A stretch of DNA of 64,000 bases from Ferranicluibacter rubi (lineage in GTDB: Bacteria > Pseudomonadota > Alphaproteobacteria > Rhizobiales > Rhizobiaceae): NCBI RefSeq assembly GCF_011603255.1, contig NZ_JAANCM010000010.1, forward strand, positions 62,001 through 126,000. The letters run 5' to 3'. This document shows positions 38,516 through 48,055 of this stretch, one piece after another (the first letter of the stretch is position 1; each line of letters starts with the position of its first letter). Under the pieces are notes generated by a model. The model was not told the DNA's origin. It was given only the letters and a program-made list of their open reading frames with translations, and did no database searches. Both the position numbers and the translations under genes were made by a program.

Positions 38516-39483
38516 GCCGGAAAGGAATATTTGACCATCTCAGTGATGCGGATGATGGGCTGTCTCTGCCGACAAAGCCGCTCATGAAGCCAAAATCAAT
38601 GGCAGCCGTGAGCGAATCGATCGGTAACTTGAATGATCGAACGCGCAGGGCCGATGAGATCGAGAAGCGGCTCGCCGAAGGGCAGGTGGTGGTCGACCTC
38701 GACGCGTCGGAAATCGATGCGTCGTTTGCGCAGGATCGCATGCCGGGCGGTATTGACGGCTTGAAGGCATCGATAATCGAGCAAGGCCAGCAAGTACCTA
38801 TCCTCGTGCGCCCCCATCCCGAGATGCCGGGCCGCTATCAGGTTGCCTTCGGACACCGCAGACACCGCGCGTTGAAGGAATTGGGTCTAGCGGTCAAAGC
38901 GATCGTCCGTGATTTGACGGATGAGCAGCTCGTGATAGCCCAAGGCCAGGAGAACAATGAGCGGCAGGACCTGAGCTTCATTGAGAAGGCAAGGTTTGCC
39001 GCGACGTTGAGACATCGTTTTCCGCGCGACGTGATCATGTCGTCTCTATCGGTCGACAAAAGCACACTCTCGAAAATGTTGATGCTCGTGGATGCCCTAC
39101 CTCTTGACTTGATCGAGGCGATCGGTCCCGCGCCAAGCATCGGTCGGCCGAGCTGGCAACAGTTGGCGGAGCTTATGGAGAAGGTGTCATCATCCAAAGA
39201 TGCGACCTCCTACGCTCAGTCGGATGCCGTGCAGGCAACGCCTTCCGATGAAAGGTTCAAGCTTGTCGTTGCTCACCTCAAGCCAACGCGCCCGCAGCGC
39301 GGCGCACCGGACGTTCTGGTAACATCCGGTGGAGAACGGTTGGCTCAGATGAAACAGAACAAGATAAAGATGGAAATCACGATTGATAAGAAGGCAACGC
39401 CGGACTTTGCGGCCTTCATCGTGGAACACCTTCCAGCGCTTTACGAAGCGCACAGAGCAGCAAAACAAAAACAGGGAGCTTAA
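38512..39483 (+). CDS. repB: RepB, ParB-family centromere-binding protein
   Basis: Starts with an ATGA overlap with repA (MSRKGIFDHLSDADD). ParB motifs: GRYQVAFGHRRHRALKELG (about residue 105), then GQENNERQDLSFIEKARFA, and a helix-turn-helix around SVDKSTLSKMLMLVDALP. 323 aa. Binds parS sites and works with RepA in segregation. Confidence 0.95.
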   Translation: MSRKGIFDHLSDADDGLSLPTKPLMKPKSMAAVSESIGNLNDRTRRADEIEKRLAEGQVVVDLDASEIDASFAQDRMPGGIDGLKASIIEQGQQVPILVRPHPEMPGRYQVAFGHRRHRALKELGLAVKAIVRDLTDEQLVIAQGQENNERQDLSFIEKARFAATLRHRFPRDVIMSSLSVDKSTLSKMLMLVDALPLDLIEAIGPAPSIGRPSWQQLAELMEKVSSSKDATSYAQSDAVQATPSDERFKLVVAHLKPTRPQRGAPDVLVTSGGERLAQMKQNKIKMEITIDKKATPDFAAFIVEHLPALYEAHRAAKQKQGA

Positions 39484-39488
39484 GCAGC

Positions 39489-39542
39489 AAAAGAAAAGGC
39501 CCCACAACGTCGCCGTCGTGGAACCCGATCTGTAAGTCTAGC
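39489..39542 (-). ncRNA. Antisense counter-transcribed RNA (incompatibility RNA) in repB-repC gap
   Basis: On the minus strand: -35 TTGACG (39572-39577), 17-bp spacer, -10 GATTCT (39549-39554), and an end hairpin formed by CCACGAC / GTTGTGG (39515-39521 and 39502-39508) followed by a U-rich tract opposite AAAAGAAAA (39489-39497). The implied RNA is about 54 nt, the size known for repABC ctRNAs that repress repC. Start point estimated, not mapped. Confidence 0.75.
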
Positions 39543-39633
39543 AGCTACAGAATCGCATTTCCTCGAATCCTCGTCAAGAGCTTTTGGCACCGTTTTGGTG
39601 AGCCGTTTCATTTTGCCTTCTGAAAGGTAGAAG

Positions 39634-40845
39634 ATGATGCAAACGGGAAGTGTAACGACGCCCTTCGGGCGGCGGCCGATGACGCTCGCACTTGTGCGAC
39701 GGCAGACGACCGAGATCGCGGCGGGCAAAGCAGCCGACAAGTGGAAGATATTCCGGGATGCATCTGCGGCAATGGTGCCGCTAGGTATCCAGTCGAACAG
39801 CCTTGCCGTCCTTGATGCCCTCTTGAGCTTCTATCCGGAAAACGAGCTGCGCCAAGGTGCGCAGATGATCGTATTTCCATCCAATGCGCAACTGGCCCTT
39901 CGTGCACATGGCATGGCAGGAGCCACGCTGCGCAGACATCTTGGAGTGCTGGTCGACGCGGGATTGATCGTTCGCAAAGATAGTGCCAACGGCAAACGTT
40001 ATGCCCGAAAAGACAGTGCCGGAGCTGTGCAAAGCGCGTTCGGCTTCGACCTCTCCCCCCTGCTCGCCCGCTGTGAGGAACTGGCAGGCTTAGCACAACA
40101 GGTCATGGCAGACCGAGCAAACTTGAGACGAGCAAAAGAGAGTTTGACGATTTGCCGGCGAGATGTTCGCAAGTTAATTTCAGCGGCTGTTGAAGAAGGT
40201 GCTGAGAGTGACTGGGCGGATGCGGAGGGCATGTATCTCGCGTTGGTGGGAAGAATCCCTCGTGCTCCATGCCTTGCTGAAGTCGAAGCCATTCTGGAGG
40301 AGATGCAGATGCTGCAGGAAGAAGTCGTCAATCGCTTGGAAGCGCATCATTTTTGTGATTTTACGAGCGCCAATGCTGCTCATAGTGAGCAGCACATACA
40401 GAATTCAAATACCAACTCCCTAAATGAATTTGAACCTGGCTTAAGAAAACAGCCAGAGGCGAAAGCGAGCGATCTTCGACTGCGCGACAAGCACCCAGTG
40501 AAGGCATTTCCGCTTTCCGTTGTCCTGAAGGCTTGCCCCTCAATCACGGATTACGGGCGAGGTGGTCGCGTCGACAGTTGGCGGGATCTGATGTCCGCGG
40601 CTGTCGTGGTTCGATCAATGCTTGGTGTTAGCCCGTCAGCGTATCAGGACGCCTGCGACGTTATGGGAGCGGAGAATGCCGCGGCGACCATGGCTTGCAT
40701 TCTCGAACGAGCGAATTTCATAAACTCACCCGGCGCTTATCTCCGCGATCTGACGCGTCGAACTGAGCGAGGTGAGTTTTCACTCGGGCCCATGATTATG
40801 GCTTTGCTGAATGCCAACGGTCAGGAAGGTTTGAAGGCAGGTTAG
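39634..40845 (+). CDS. repC: RepC, replication initiator
   Basis: 403 aa, begins MMQTGSVTTPFGRRPMTLALV (second ATG at 39637 equally possible) and has the RepC N-terminal winged-helix region (MIVFPSNAQLALRAHGMAGA followed by TLRRHLGVLVDAGLIVRKDS). The origin of repABC plasmids usually lies within repC. It lies 150 bp after repB, separated by the ctRNA region. Full length with no lesions. Confidence 0.95.
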   Translation: MMQTGSVTTPFGRRPMTLALVRRQTTEIAAGKAADKWKIFRDASAAMVPLGIQSNSLAVLDALLSFYPENELRQGAQMIVFPSNAQLALRAHGMAGATLRRHLGVLVDAGLIVRKDSANGKRYARKDSAGAVQSAFGFDLSPLLARCEELAGLAQQVMADRANLRRAKESLTICRRDVRKLISAAVEEGAESDWADAEGMYLALVGRIPRAPCLAEVEAILEEMQMLQEEVVNRLEAHHFCDFTSANAAHSEQHIQNSNTNSLNEFEPGLRKQPEAKASDLRLRDKHPVKAFPLSVVLKACPSITDYGRGGRVDSWRDLMSAAVVVRSMLGVSPSAYQDACDVMGAENAAATMACILERANFINSPGAYLRDLTRRTERGEFSLGPMIMALLNANGQEGLKAG

Positions 40846-41532
40846 TAGTTGGCAGCTGCCTACACGTTTAACTACATGAAAAGAAAGGATATTTTTCAAT
40901 CAGGATTTTTCCAAGTTTCCTGATGCTGTTTTCGCCATAGGTTATATTTCTTGAACCTCCTCCCGAGGAAGAAAAATAGGGCCGCGACATTGCTCAAAGC
41001 GAACGGGCACGACGGTCTATGCATTGTCAAACTGCTTCCGCATGGAACGCCTATCCAGTTCCGTTGGCAAAGCAAAGTCCTGTTGGCGAGTGTACGGAGA
41101 GGTACTCCGCCTGATCGGTCTCGCTGTAGAATCCGCGAATGTCTGCGGCTACCACACTCGCTTGCACAGAGGCTCAAATTCTCGATCGTTCAGCTAATGC
41201 GGGATGGCCGCCTCCTCCGACCTTGGATCTAGGTTGAACGATCTGCCGCATTAAGCTGAGAGTCCCGACGGTCGTGATATTCCTGGGTCCGGCAAAAATC
41301 TGCGAAGCTGTCTTGGTCTATGTCCTCCCCAGATATCTGTATGTCCCCGGCGCTATCATCCTTCTGGGACGGGAACAGGGTTCGCGTTCTTCATTCTCAA
41401 GGCGCACCTCGTCTGGAGCCGCTCGATATCCGGGATCAAACTTTTCGTGCTCTCGCGCCTCGGTGGATCTGTCATCGACATTGAGGGGTGACGACGCTTT
41501 CCACCCTTCGTCTATTTAGCTAGAATCGCAAG
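40846..41532. other. Long intergenic region after repC
   Basis: About 690 bp, lower in GC near 40870-40960. It may contain a degraded insertion-sequence fragment (next entry). No parS-like palindrome, terminator or credible intact gene was seen. Confidence 0.4.
40951..41100 (+). pseudogene. Possible IS66-type TnpB fragment
   Basis: A frame reads ATLLKANGHDGLCIVKLL then QFRW, loosely like the IS66 Orf2/TnpB core (LLKL.WHDGQGLCLF.KRL..GRF.W). The match is short and gapped, and the rest of the frame shows nothing. Low-confidence trace of an insertion element. Confidence 0.25.
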
Positions 41533-42636
41533 ATGTGCAGACATCTACATACGCCTGTCGCCGCTGTGATTGCCTTGGTCCTCACATCGAGCGGCATGGC
41601 AAGGCCTGCATTGGCGAATGATTTGGTGCCACCGCCCGGCTATTACGGTGAGGTGCGTCACAGCAGCCGTTTGGTGGGACCGTGTACGCCGTCACCTGTG
41701 CCGTTCACGGAAGCACTGGACTTCCCGAGCAAGTACGAAGGTTCGGGCAAATCGCGCAACATTCTCAATGAAGTGTCCAGCGAGAGGTACAAGACGCTTA
41801 CCAAACCCATCCGTGACATGGAGAAGGGGGCCGTCAAACTTGTCGATCAATATATAGACGGCGGTCCGACGCAGACGCTGCAGTGTGTCGTCGCGTGGTA
41901 CGGTGCCTGGGCCGACGCAAAGGCGCTTCTCGGCCCGGCGGTCAATCACACCGGAAAGTCGGAGCGGAAATGGGCCCTCGCCAGCCTGAGTGGCGCATGG
42001 CTACGCCTCAAGTTTTCGCGCTCGCAGCCGCTTCTCGTCTACGCCTCGAAAGCTGCTGAGATCGATGACTGGCTCGGGACGATCGCCGATCACGTCACCC
42101 GTGAATGGGACAAGGATGACGCGCGCGAGAAGATCAACAATCACTATTACTGGGCAGCCTGGAGCGTGATGGCCACGAGCATCGTCACCAATCGCCGCGA
42201 TCAATTTGACTGGGCAAAGGACATGTATGCAATCTTTGCCGAGCAAGTGGATGCCGACGGCTTCTTGCCCAACGAACTGAAGCGACAGACGCGCGCGGCA
42301 GACTACCAGGTCTATGCCGTGACGCCGGCGGCAATGATGGCCGCGTTCGGCAAGGCCAACAATGTGGATCTAGCGGGGGAGGGCCACGACGCCCTGCACC
42401 GCGCGGTGGAACGCGCCGTTACCGCCTACGACGACCCTCGCCCTTTCGCGGCGAAGACTGGCACCAGGCAAGTGCCGGTTGACCCTGAGGAGAAGAAATC
42501 CAAACTTGCCTGGCTCGAGCCATATTGCTGGACAGTGCGGTGCACCGGCATAGCAGCCGCAAAACGCGTGCAACTGCGCCCGTTGCAAGATACGCGGCTG
42601 GGCGGCAACATGACGGCCACGTTCGCCGGCCGGTGA
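41533..42636 (+). CDS. Periplasmic alginate lyase, PL5 (AlgL-like)
   Basis: Signal peptide with cleavage after PALA (about residue 28). The body matches polysaccharide lyase family 5: KWALASLSGAWLRLKF, the catalytic NNHYYWAAWS (Asn-His about residues 201-203) and NELKRQTRAADYQVYAVTP containing the Arg and Tyr of the active site. 367 aa matches AlgL. PL5 enzymes cleave mannuronate or glucuronan linkages by beta-elimination. No alginate synthesis genes are nearby, so it probably serves degradation of external or own polysaccharide. Upstream promoter not identified. Confidence 0.88.
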   Translation: MCRHLHTPVAAVIALVLTSSGMARPALANDLVPPPGYYGEVRHSSRLVGPCTPSPVPFTEALDFPSKYEGSGKSRNILNEVSSERYKTLTKPIRDMEKGAVKLVDQYIDGGPTQTLQCVVAWYGAWADAKALLGPAVNHTGKSERKWALASLSGAWLRLKFSRSQPLLVYASKAAEIDDWLGTIADHVTREWDKDDAREKINNHYYWAAWSVMATSIVTNRRDQFDWAKDMYAIFAEQVDADGFLPNELKRQTRAADYQVYAVTPAAMMAAFGKANNVDLAGEGHDALHRAVERAVTAYDDPRPFAAKTGTRQVPVDPEEKKSKLAWLEPYCWTVRCTGIAAAKRVQLRPLQDTRLGGNMTATFAGR

Positions 42637-43062
42637 ACTGGAAAGGGGTGACCATCATCAACCGAAATGCTCTGTCGCCGCTCCATCGTCGCAGATTAAT
42701 CAGTTTCAGGACGGCTAGAGAGAGCGCGCGACCAGAGCCGCAAGCTCGAATGGATCAAGGTTTTGAAGCTGTTTCCGTCGCAGTTGTGCTTATAGGCTGC
42801 AGGAAAGGATGCGTGTACACTCTCAAATGCAGATAATTTTTTGAGAGAATGGCCAAGCTGCCGCACTCAATTCACGTCAGGGATGCCAAGAGACGAGTCA
42901 CGAATGGCCGCTAGTCCCCCACTCGCGCCGGTCCTTCGTTGTCGGTGAAGAGCTTTGCCAGCTCGTCCTGGCGTCCGAACGGCAGCACCGAGGCGAGCGT
43001 ATCGATCTTGCTGGACCGTCGTTCACAACCATGCAGGGTCGGTTGTTTGCGGGTGCTTGGCA
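42637..43062. other. Intergenic region with no recognised gene
   Basis: About 425 bp between the lyase and the broken DUF7673 gene. An AT-rich patch (AATTTTTTGAGAG, about 42835) was noted; overlapping frames on both strands look random. Confidence 0.4.
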
Positions 43063-43345
43063 TCAGGCCGTCCCAGTTTTCGGGCGCCAATGTGCGATGA
43101 TCTGCTCGACCTCCCTGCGATAATCGGTGGGATAGGCAAGGTCGTCTCCACGGGCGAGCCAAGTGAAGATCGTGGCCATGTCGTCCGCAACGTCACGATC
43201 GACATTGGCGAGGTCAGTGAGATCGAAGCCGCCATGCACCTCGGCGTTCCACCAGGCCAGCAGGAAGTTGGCCACTCACTTTCCCTGGCCCGTATCCTGA
43301 TGGGCGATGTTCAGCAACTTTTCAAGGCGAAACGGACGCGATCTT
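43063..43345 (-). pseudogene. DUF7673 gene with in-frame stop
   Basis: The minus strand encodes FLLAWWNAEVHGGFDLTDL, then ADDMATIFTWLARGDDLAYP, the DUF7673 signature. In the same frame upstream it continues EKLLNIAHQDTGQGK, also family-like, but a TGA (43276-43278) separates the two parts where relatives have Arg or similar. The downstream part could restart at GTG 43275, giving 70 aa. Most likely a recent nonsense mutation in a rhizobial plasmid gene of unknown function. N-terminal end uncertain. Confidence 0.65.
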
Positions 43346-43897
43346 CCACAGGACGAGCCTTTGCTAGCGATGATTTGCGGAACGATTCAGCAATGTGGGT
43401 GTCGCTTTTCAGATCTCATTTTCAATTGAAGCGCTAAACGGAAATTGTTGGCTCTGATTATGAGTTTATGGTTTTATTCGCAAGAGGGAGTGCGCCCTAT
43501 TCTATTGATCCCGCTGGATGGACGGAAGCCATCTACCTGTAAATTCCGGTGATTTAAAACACGGCGTTCGGACCGAAAACCGGGCGCCATACCGATTTGA
43601 TACCGGACAGTTTTTCAACAAAAGCAGTGGGCCTGAATCAGCAGTCTTGGCATGTGCGGAATGCGAGGAATCGCCCCCCGTTCTTATACATGAACGATTG
43701 GCGTTGCTCCAAGTGCATGGCCCGCAGAGCGAACGGGAAGGAATTCAATTCGCGTCCAGGGCGTTCTAAAAAAGTTTCCGCTCTCCAAAAGCCTTAATAA
43801 TTTGGTTGTATGTTTGCATCATTGCGGGACATGAAGTCCATGCTAAATGATCCCAAGGCGATATGAGGCTGCTGATGGACCGGCTTCAGGGACCAAA
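43346..43897. other. Intergenic region upstream of chemoreceptor gene
   Basis: About 550 bp. Short frames here lack ribosome binding sites and family features. It presumably contains the promoter of the chemoreceptor-cheW pair, but no clear -35/-10 could be assigned. Confidence 0.4.
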
Positions 43898-45823
43898 ATG
43901 TCCAGACCCAGTATTAAGATGGCACTCATCGGCATGTTCGTTGCCATTGGCATGATCGTGGGCGGTTTCGCCGCCTACTCCATCAATAGGCTTCAGACGA
44001 CCAATCAGTTCGTTACCAGCCTTTCGACAACTTGGATGCCTGGTTTGGCCATTGCCAAAGACATGTTCCAGCAGCAGGCTGAGCTTCGCATCGCCTATCG
44101 TGACCATATTCTAGCGCCAGACGACGCGGCGACCCGAGCTATGGAAGTGAAGGTCAAGACGTTGGCAGCTGCATTTCCTGAAATAGCCTCTAAATATGAA
44201 GCGATTTACACTTTCCCGATTGAGCTCGAGCTCATGAAAGTGGTTCGGCAAGATTTCGCTGGTTACGTGGCCGAAGGCGACAAGCTTATGGTGTTGTCAA
44301 CGGCAGGTAAGGATATGGAAGCGCGGGCCGTACTCCAGGAAGCAATGGGCCCGTTTGGTACGCGCATCCGCGAAAACCTCACCAAGCTCGTGCAGATTAA
44401 TGAAAAAGGCGCCAAAGAAAGCTATGAAGCCAGCCAGGCGGTGTTCAGCACCACGCTGACCATGACGATCGTGGCCATCAGTTTCCTTGCAGCCTTCATC
44501 CTTGGCGCCATCGTGTTTGCCGTGACCGGCATTGCAAAACCCATCCGCACCATCACCAGCGCCATGACGAAACTGGCCGGCGGCGACACCGCAACCTTGG
44601 TCCCCTATGGTGGCCGCGCTGATGAAATCGGCGAGATGGCAGGTGCTGTCGAAGTCTTCCGTCAGGCGGCGATCGCCAACAAGCGTCTGGAAGAAGAAGC
44701 CGAAAAAGCCCGTCTTCAGGGGGAGGCAGATCGCGTTCGCCTGACAGCCGAAGCCGAAGCTGCAGCTCAGGCTCGCCTTCAGGAAGCAACCTCGGGTCTT
44801 GCCACAGGTCTTCGCCGTCTGGCGTCCGGCGATCTGAACTTCCAGCTCAACGATCCCTTTTCTCCCGATTTTGATGCTCTTCGTCACGATCTGAATGGCG
44901 CCGTCTCGCAGCTGGCGGAAACCCTGCGTTCGGTTGCTCAGGCAACTGTGCAGATCGACAACGGCTCCCGTGAGATCAGCCAGAGCAGCGACGACCTGTC
45001 CAAACGGACGGAGCAGCAGGCCGCCTCACTGGAGGAGACCGCAGCCGCTCTCGACCAGATCACGGCGAACGTCTCTAACTCCTCAAAGCGCGCCGACGAG
45101 GCGCGTTCGGTAGCCGTGCAGGCGAATGCCAGTGCCGTCCAGTCCGGCAAGGTTGTCGCCAACGCGGTCGATGCCATGCAGAAGATCGAACAGTCTTCCG
45201 ATCAGGTTGCCAACATCATCGGCGTCATCGACGAGATCGCCTTTCAGACCAACCTGCTCGCGCTGAACGCAGGCGTGGAAGCCGCTCGTGCCGGAGAGGC
45301 CGGCAAGGGTTTTGCCGTCGTAGCCCAAGAGGTGCGCGAACTGGCCCAGCGCTCCGCTAAAGCCGCCAAGGAGATCAAGGAGCTGATCCGCAACTCCTCC
45401 GTCGAGGTGAAGAGCGGCGTCCAACTGGTGAGCGAAACGGGTGACTCCCTTCGCACGATCGAAGGCTACGTCATAACGATCAACCAGCATATGGATGCGA
45501 TCGCAACGTCGGCACGCGAGCAGTCCGTCGGTCTCGCCGAGGTCAACACGGCTGTCAACCAGATGGACCAGGTGACGCAGCAGAATGCGGCCATGGTGGA
45601 AGAAAGCAATGCCGCCAGTGCCGCACTGGTTTCCGAGGCCGAGCACCTTCGCGATCTCATCGGGCAGTTTCAGGTCGGACATACCTTGCGACAGACAGCG
45701 GCCGTCATGGCGGCTGGCTCCGCACATCCGCATGTGGCGTCGCCTGCGCGGAAGATCGCGGGAAAAGTGACAAGATCTTTCTCCGGCAACGCTGCCGTCA
45801 AGGAAAGCTGGGAGGAATTCTGA
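43898..45823 (+). CDS. Methyl-accepting chemotaxis protein
   Basis: Start [14 protein letters not shown] at 43898 with AGGGA upstream; a 17-residue longer frame exists. Membrane helices at about residues 9-30 and 190-213 flank a helical periplasmic sensor (4HB-type). HAMP follows ([17 protein letters not shown]), then the signalling hairpin with [20 protein letters not shown] (about residue 445) and [19 protein letters not shown]. The C-terminus ends SWEEF, like the CheR/CheB-binding pentapeptide of enteric receptors. Ligand unknown. cheW overlaps the stop. Confidence 0.92.
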   Translation: MSRPSIKMALIGMFVAIGMIVGGFAAYSINRLQTTNQFVTSLSTTWMPGLAIAKDMFQQQAELRIAYRDHILAPDDAATRAMEVKVKTLAAAFPEIASKYEAIYTFPIELELMKVVRQDFAGYVAEGDKLMVLSTAGKDMEARAVLQEAMGPFGTRIRENLTKLVQINEKGAKESYEASQAVFSTTLTMTIVAISFLAAFILGAIVFAVTGIAKPIRTITSAMTKLAGGDTATLVPYGGRADEIGEMAGAVEVFRQAAIANKRLEEEAEKARLQGEADRVRLTAEAEAAAQARLQEATSGLATGLRRLASGDLNFQLNDPFSPDFDALRHDLNGAVSQLAETLRSVAQATVQIDNGSREISQSSDDLSKRTEQQAASLEETAAALDQITANVSNSSKRADEARSVAVQANASAVQSGKVVANAVDAMQKIEQSSDQVANIIGVIDEIAFQTNLLALNAGVEAARAGEAGKGFAVVAQEVRELAQRSAKAAKEIKELIRNSSVEVKSGVQLVSETGDSLRTIEGYVITINQHMDAIATSAREQSVGLAEVNTAVNQMDQVTQQNAAMVEESNAASAALVSEAEHLRDLIGQFQVGHTLRQTAAVMAAGSAHPHVASPARKIAGKVTRSFSGNAAVKESWEEF

Positions 45824-46299
45824 TGAGCCCGAACGCCCACGCGATCTTAGGCGACACGTTCGAGATCATCGCGTTCCGCCTGCACGATCAAGAGTTCTGC
45901 GTGCGCACTATCTCCATCCGCGAAATTCGCGGATGGGGCCCGGCGACGCCGATCCCCCATGCGCCGTCCGACGTGCTCGGCGTGATGAACCTTCGCGGCA
46001 CGGTCATCCCGGTCATCGATCTTGCTAACAAGCTGGGCATGCCGAGCACAGTGCCAAACGAGCGCAGCGCCATCGTGGTCGCTGAAGTCCATGGCATGGT
46101 GATGGGACTTCTGGTCGATCGCGTTTCGGACATACTCACAGTCGCCACGAACCAGTTGCAGCCAGTCCCCGAAATCAGCGTTACGAGCGGTACAGACTAT
46201 GCGGACGGGATCATTGCTCAACCCGAAGGCATGATCTGCTTTCTCAACCTCGAACGAATGTTCGATGTTCAGGATGAGGCAGCATTGTCCGCGGCTTAA
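45823..46299 (+). CDS. cheW: CheW chemotaxis adaptor
   Basis: 158 aa, translationally coupled to the chemoreceptor (TGATG overlap). CheW features: FRLHDQEFCVRTISIREI, DVLGVMNLRGTVIPVIDL and VDRVSDILTV. It connects receptors to CheA. No cheA or other che gene is in the window, so this pair would have to plug into the host chromosome's chemotaxis system. Confidence 0.92.
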   Translation: MSPNAHAILGDTFEIIAFRLHDQEFCVRTISIREIRGWGPATPIPHAPSDVLGVMNLRGTVIPVIDLANKLGMPSTVPNERSAIVVAEVHGMVMGLLVDRVSDILTVATNQLQPVPEISVTSGTDYADGIIAQPEGMICFLNLERMFDVQDEAALSAA

Positions 46300-46327
46300 A
46301 CACCTGATGCGACGTTGTTAGGTCTAC

Positions 46328-46590
46328 AGCGGCAAGCGAGCGGGCCTGTCGTGCGATGTTGCCGAGAAGATAAAGGCTCTGGAGCGTGAGAACCGCGAGT
46401 TTCGTCAAGCCAATGGGATATTGCGCAAGGCGTCTGCATATTTCGACCAGGCGGAGCTCGACCGCCCCTTCAAACGATTATCTCGTTCATAGGAACACCG
46501 TGGCGTATTCTGGGTCGAGCCGATCTGCAGACTATCACCTATTGCCCCGTCAACCTACTACGAGAATGTCACCGAACAGACTAAGATCGC
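46328..46590 (+). pseudogene. IS3-family transposase remnant (OrfA end plus OrfB start)
   Basis: One frame reads [20 protein letters not shown], then [18 protein letters not shown] and [10 protein letters not shown], the end of an IS3-type OrfA. After a TAG (46490-46492) it continues EHRGVFWVEPICR and IAPSTYYENV, the start of OrfB. Both ends are missing. A dead fragment beside the recombinase gene. Confidence 0.75.
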
Positions 46591-46800
46591 GCTCGTTGAG
46601 TGGCTCCCCTTCGTTCGGAGGAATCGCGGCAACTGACGGCGGATCAATCGTCGATAGCGCACGATAATCCTACCAAGAGGGTCGGAGCCCGGGGCAAGAA
46701 GCTGCGGGTGTTGATTTCCTTGCACCGTGTCGGCATGAGGTTGGCTATCGCAGAGACCGATTAGGGGCTGGTAGCGGTCACACTACCCCATAATCGAGTG
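46591..46800. other. Short intergenic stretch after IS3 remnant
   Basis: About 210 bp up to the end of the recombinase gene. A short open stretch of basic residues is seen but no gene or family match. Confidence 0.3.
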
Positions 46801-47937
46801 CTATAGACCTGCAGCCTTCGTCAGGTTCACCCGGAACCGATCCCGCCTGCGCTGATAGCGACGCGTCATCTCAGCGGAGGCATGCCCAAGCTGTTTCTGA
46901 ACATAGCGCTCATCGACTTCGGCCGAGGACGCAAGACCCGCGCGCAGCGAGTGGCCGGAGAATTTCAGCGTCCGCTCGATCTCGCTGAGATCTCCACGGA
47001 CACCGGCGGCCATCGCCGCGCGCTTCACCAGTCGCGCCACCTCCCGGTCGTTGAGACGATCCGGCCCGACGGCCTTGCCTTCTCCGGTTACCCTGCGGAA
47101 CAGGGGCCCGTGGATCAGCTTTGCAAATCGGATCCAGGTCTCCACCGCCACAACGGGGCAGGTGGTGTCCGATGATCCACGCCCCACCTCGACCTCGCGC
47201 CATCCGGTCTTGCCCCGTAGCGTAACGAGCATACCCTGATCGAGGATCTCGATCCACCCGCGCCCGTCTTCCGTCTGCTCGGCTTTCAGATCGAGACCGA
47301 CGATCTCGGAGCGGCGCAGGCCGCCGGCATAGCCGATCAGCAGCATGGCGCGATCACGTAGGCCGCGCAGCGTGCCGCGATCAAGCGTCTCGACCATGGC
47401 GATGATGTCTTCCGCCAGTACTGCCTCTTTCTGAACCGGAGGTTTGGCATGGCTCTTGCGGATGCCGGACATGACCGTTGCGATATGACGATCCTTGCGA
47501 TCGAGCAGGAGGCCGCGCTGGGCATAGTTCCACGACAAGGACGCCAGCCGTCGCTCGATCGTCGACACCGCGTTCGCCTTCATGCCGCGCGTCGCCGCGC
47601 CCGACGCGCAGGCGGTGATGTAGAGACCAACGGTCTGCGGATGCGGGGGGAGGGGAGCCAGATTGGACCGCCGGCACCACGCGGAAAAATGCTTCCAGTC
47701 GGCTGCGTAGGCTTTTCGTGTATTCGCGGAGCTGGCCGCTGCGACGTAGCCCCGGGCACGATCGGCAAGGTTGGCGAGATGGGTTGGCGTCTGATCGTCG
47801 CCGGCGGGAGAGAGGAGGGGGCTTCCGCCCGATACCTGCGACGCTGAAACATCATGCCCAGCCGCCGTGCTGAGAGACGGCGCCGAGGTCTTCTCGCCGT
47901 GTGTCGGCAAGCCGAGGTTGTTGAGATTGCTGTTCAT
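46801..47937 (-). CDS. Tyrosine site-specific recombinase
   Basis: 378 aa. A SAM-like core-binding domain (about residues 58-160) precedes the catalytic domain with Arg in YAGGLRRSEIVGL, HSLRAGLAS (His-x-x-Arg), QLGHASAEMTRRY (His) and the nucleophile Tyr in RRYQRRRD. The first 55 residues are polar and disordered. In many rhizobial replicons such a gene stands divergent to DUF1403 and ScpB-like genes, as here. The TniABQ element lies only 22 bp upstream of its ATG, so its native promoter is probably cut off. Confidence 0.92.
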   Translation of the reverse strand: MNSNLNNLGLPTHGEKTSAPSLSTAAGHDVSASQVSGGSPLLSPAGDDQTPTHLANLADRARGYVAAASSANTRKAYAADWKHFSAWCRRSNLAPLPPHPQTVGLYITACASGAATRGMKANAVSTIERRLASLSWNYAQRGLLLDRKDRHIATVMSGIRKSHAKPPVQKEAVLAEDIIAMVETLDRGTLRGLRDRAMLLIGYAGGLRRSEIVGLDLKAEQTEDGRGWIEILDQGMLVTLRGKTGWREVEVGRGSSDTTCPVVAVETWIRFAKLIHGPLFRRVTGEGKAVGPDRLNDREVARLVKRAAMAAGVRGDLSEIERTLKFSGHSLRAGLASSAEVDERYVQKQLGHASAEMTRRYQRRRDRFRVNLTKAAGL

Positions 47938-47953
47938 ACGATTTCAATGACTT

Positions 47954-47959
47954 GCCCGT
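47954..47959. repeat. Left target-site duplication GCCCGT
   Basis: Same six bases as at 51602-51607, directly outside the transposon ends. Confidence 0.7.
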
Positions 47960-48055
47960 GTCGTAAAAGTGAGACCGATTCAGGGTAAATGAGACTGGAC
48001 CCGGTATTGAGTCAGAATTTCTGAGACCAGTTTGCAGCTAAACGACGAGTTGGCC

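Noticed and set aside
42911..43162. Minus-strand frame overlapping the DUF7673 remnant
   Set aside because: It lies in a different frame from the family-like sequence and has random composition.
43518..43797. Two short plus-strand frames upstream of the chemoreceptor
   Set aside because: No ribosome binding site and no protein-like pattern, despite a CSKC motif in one.
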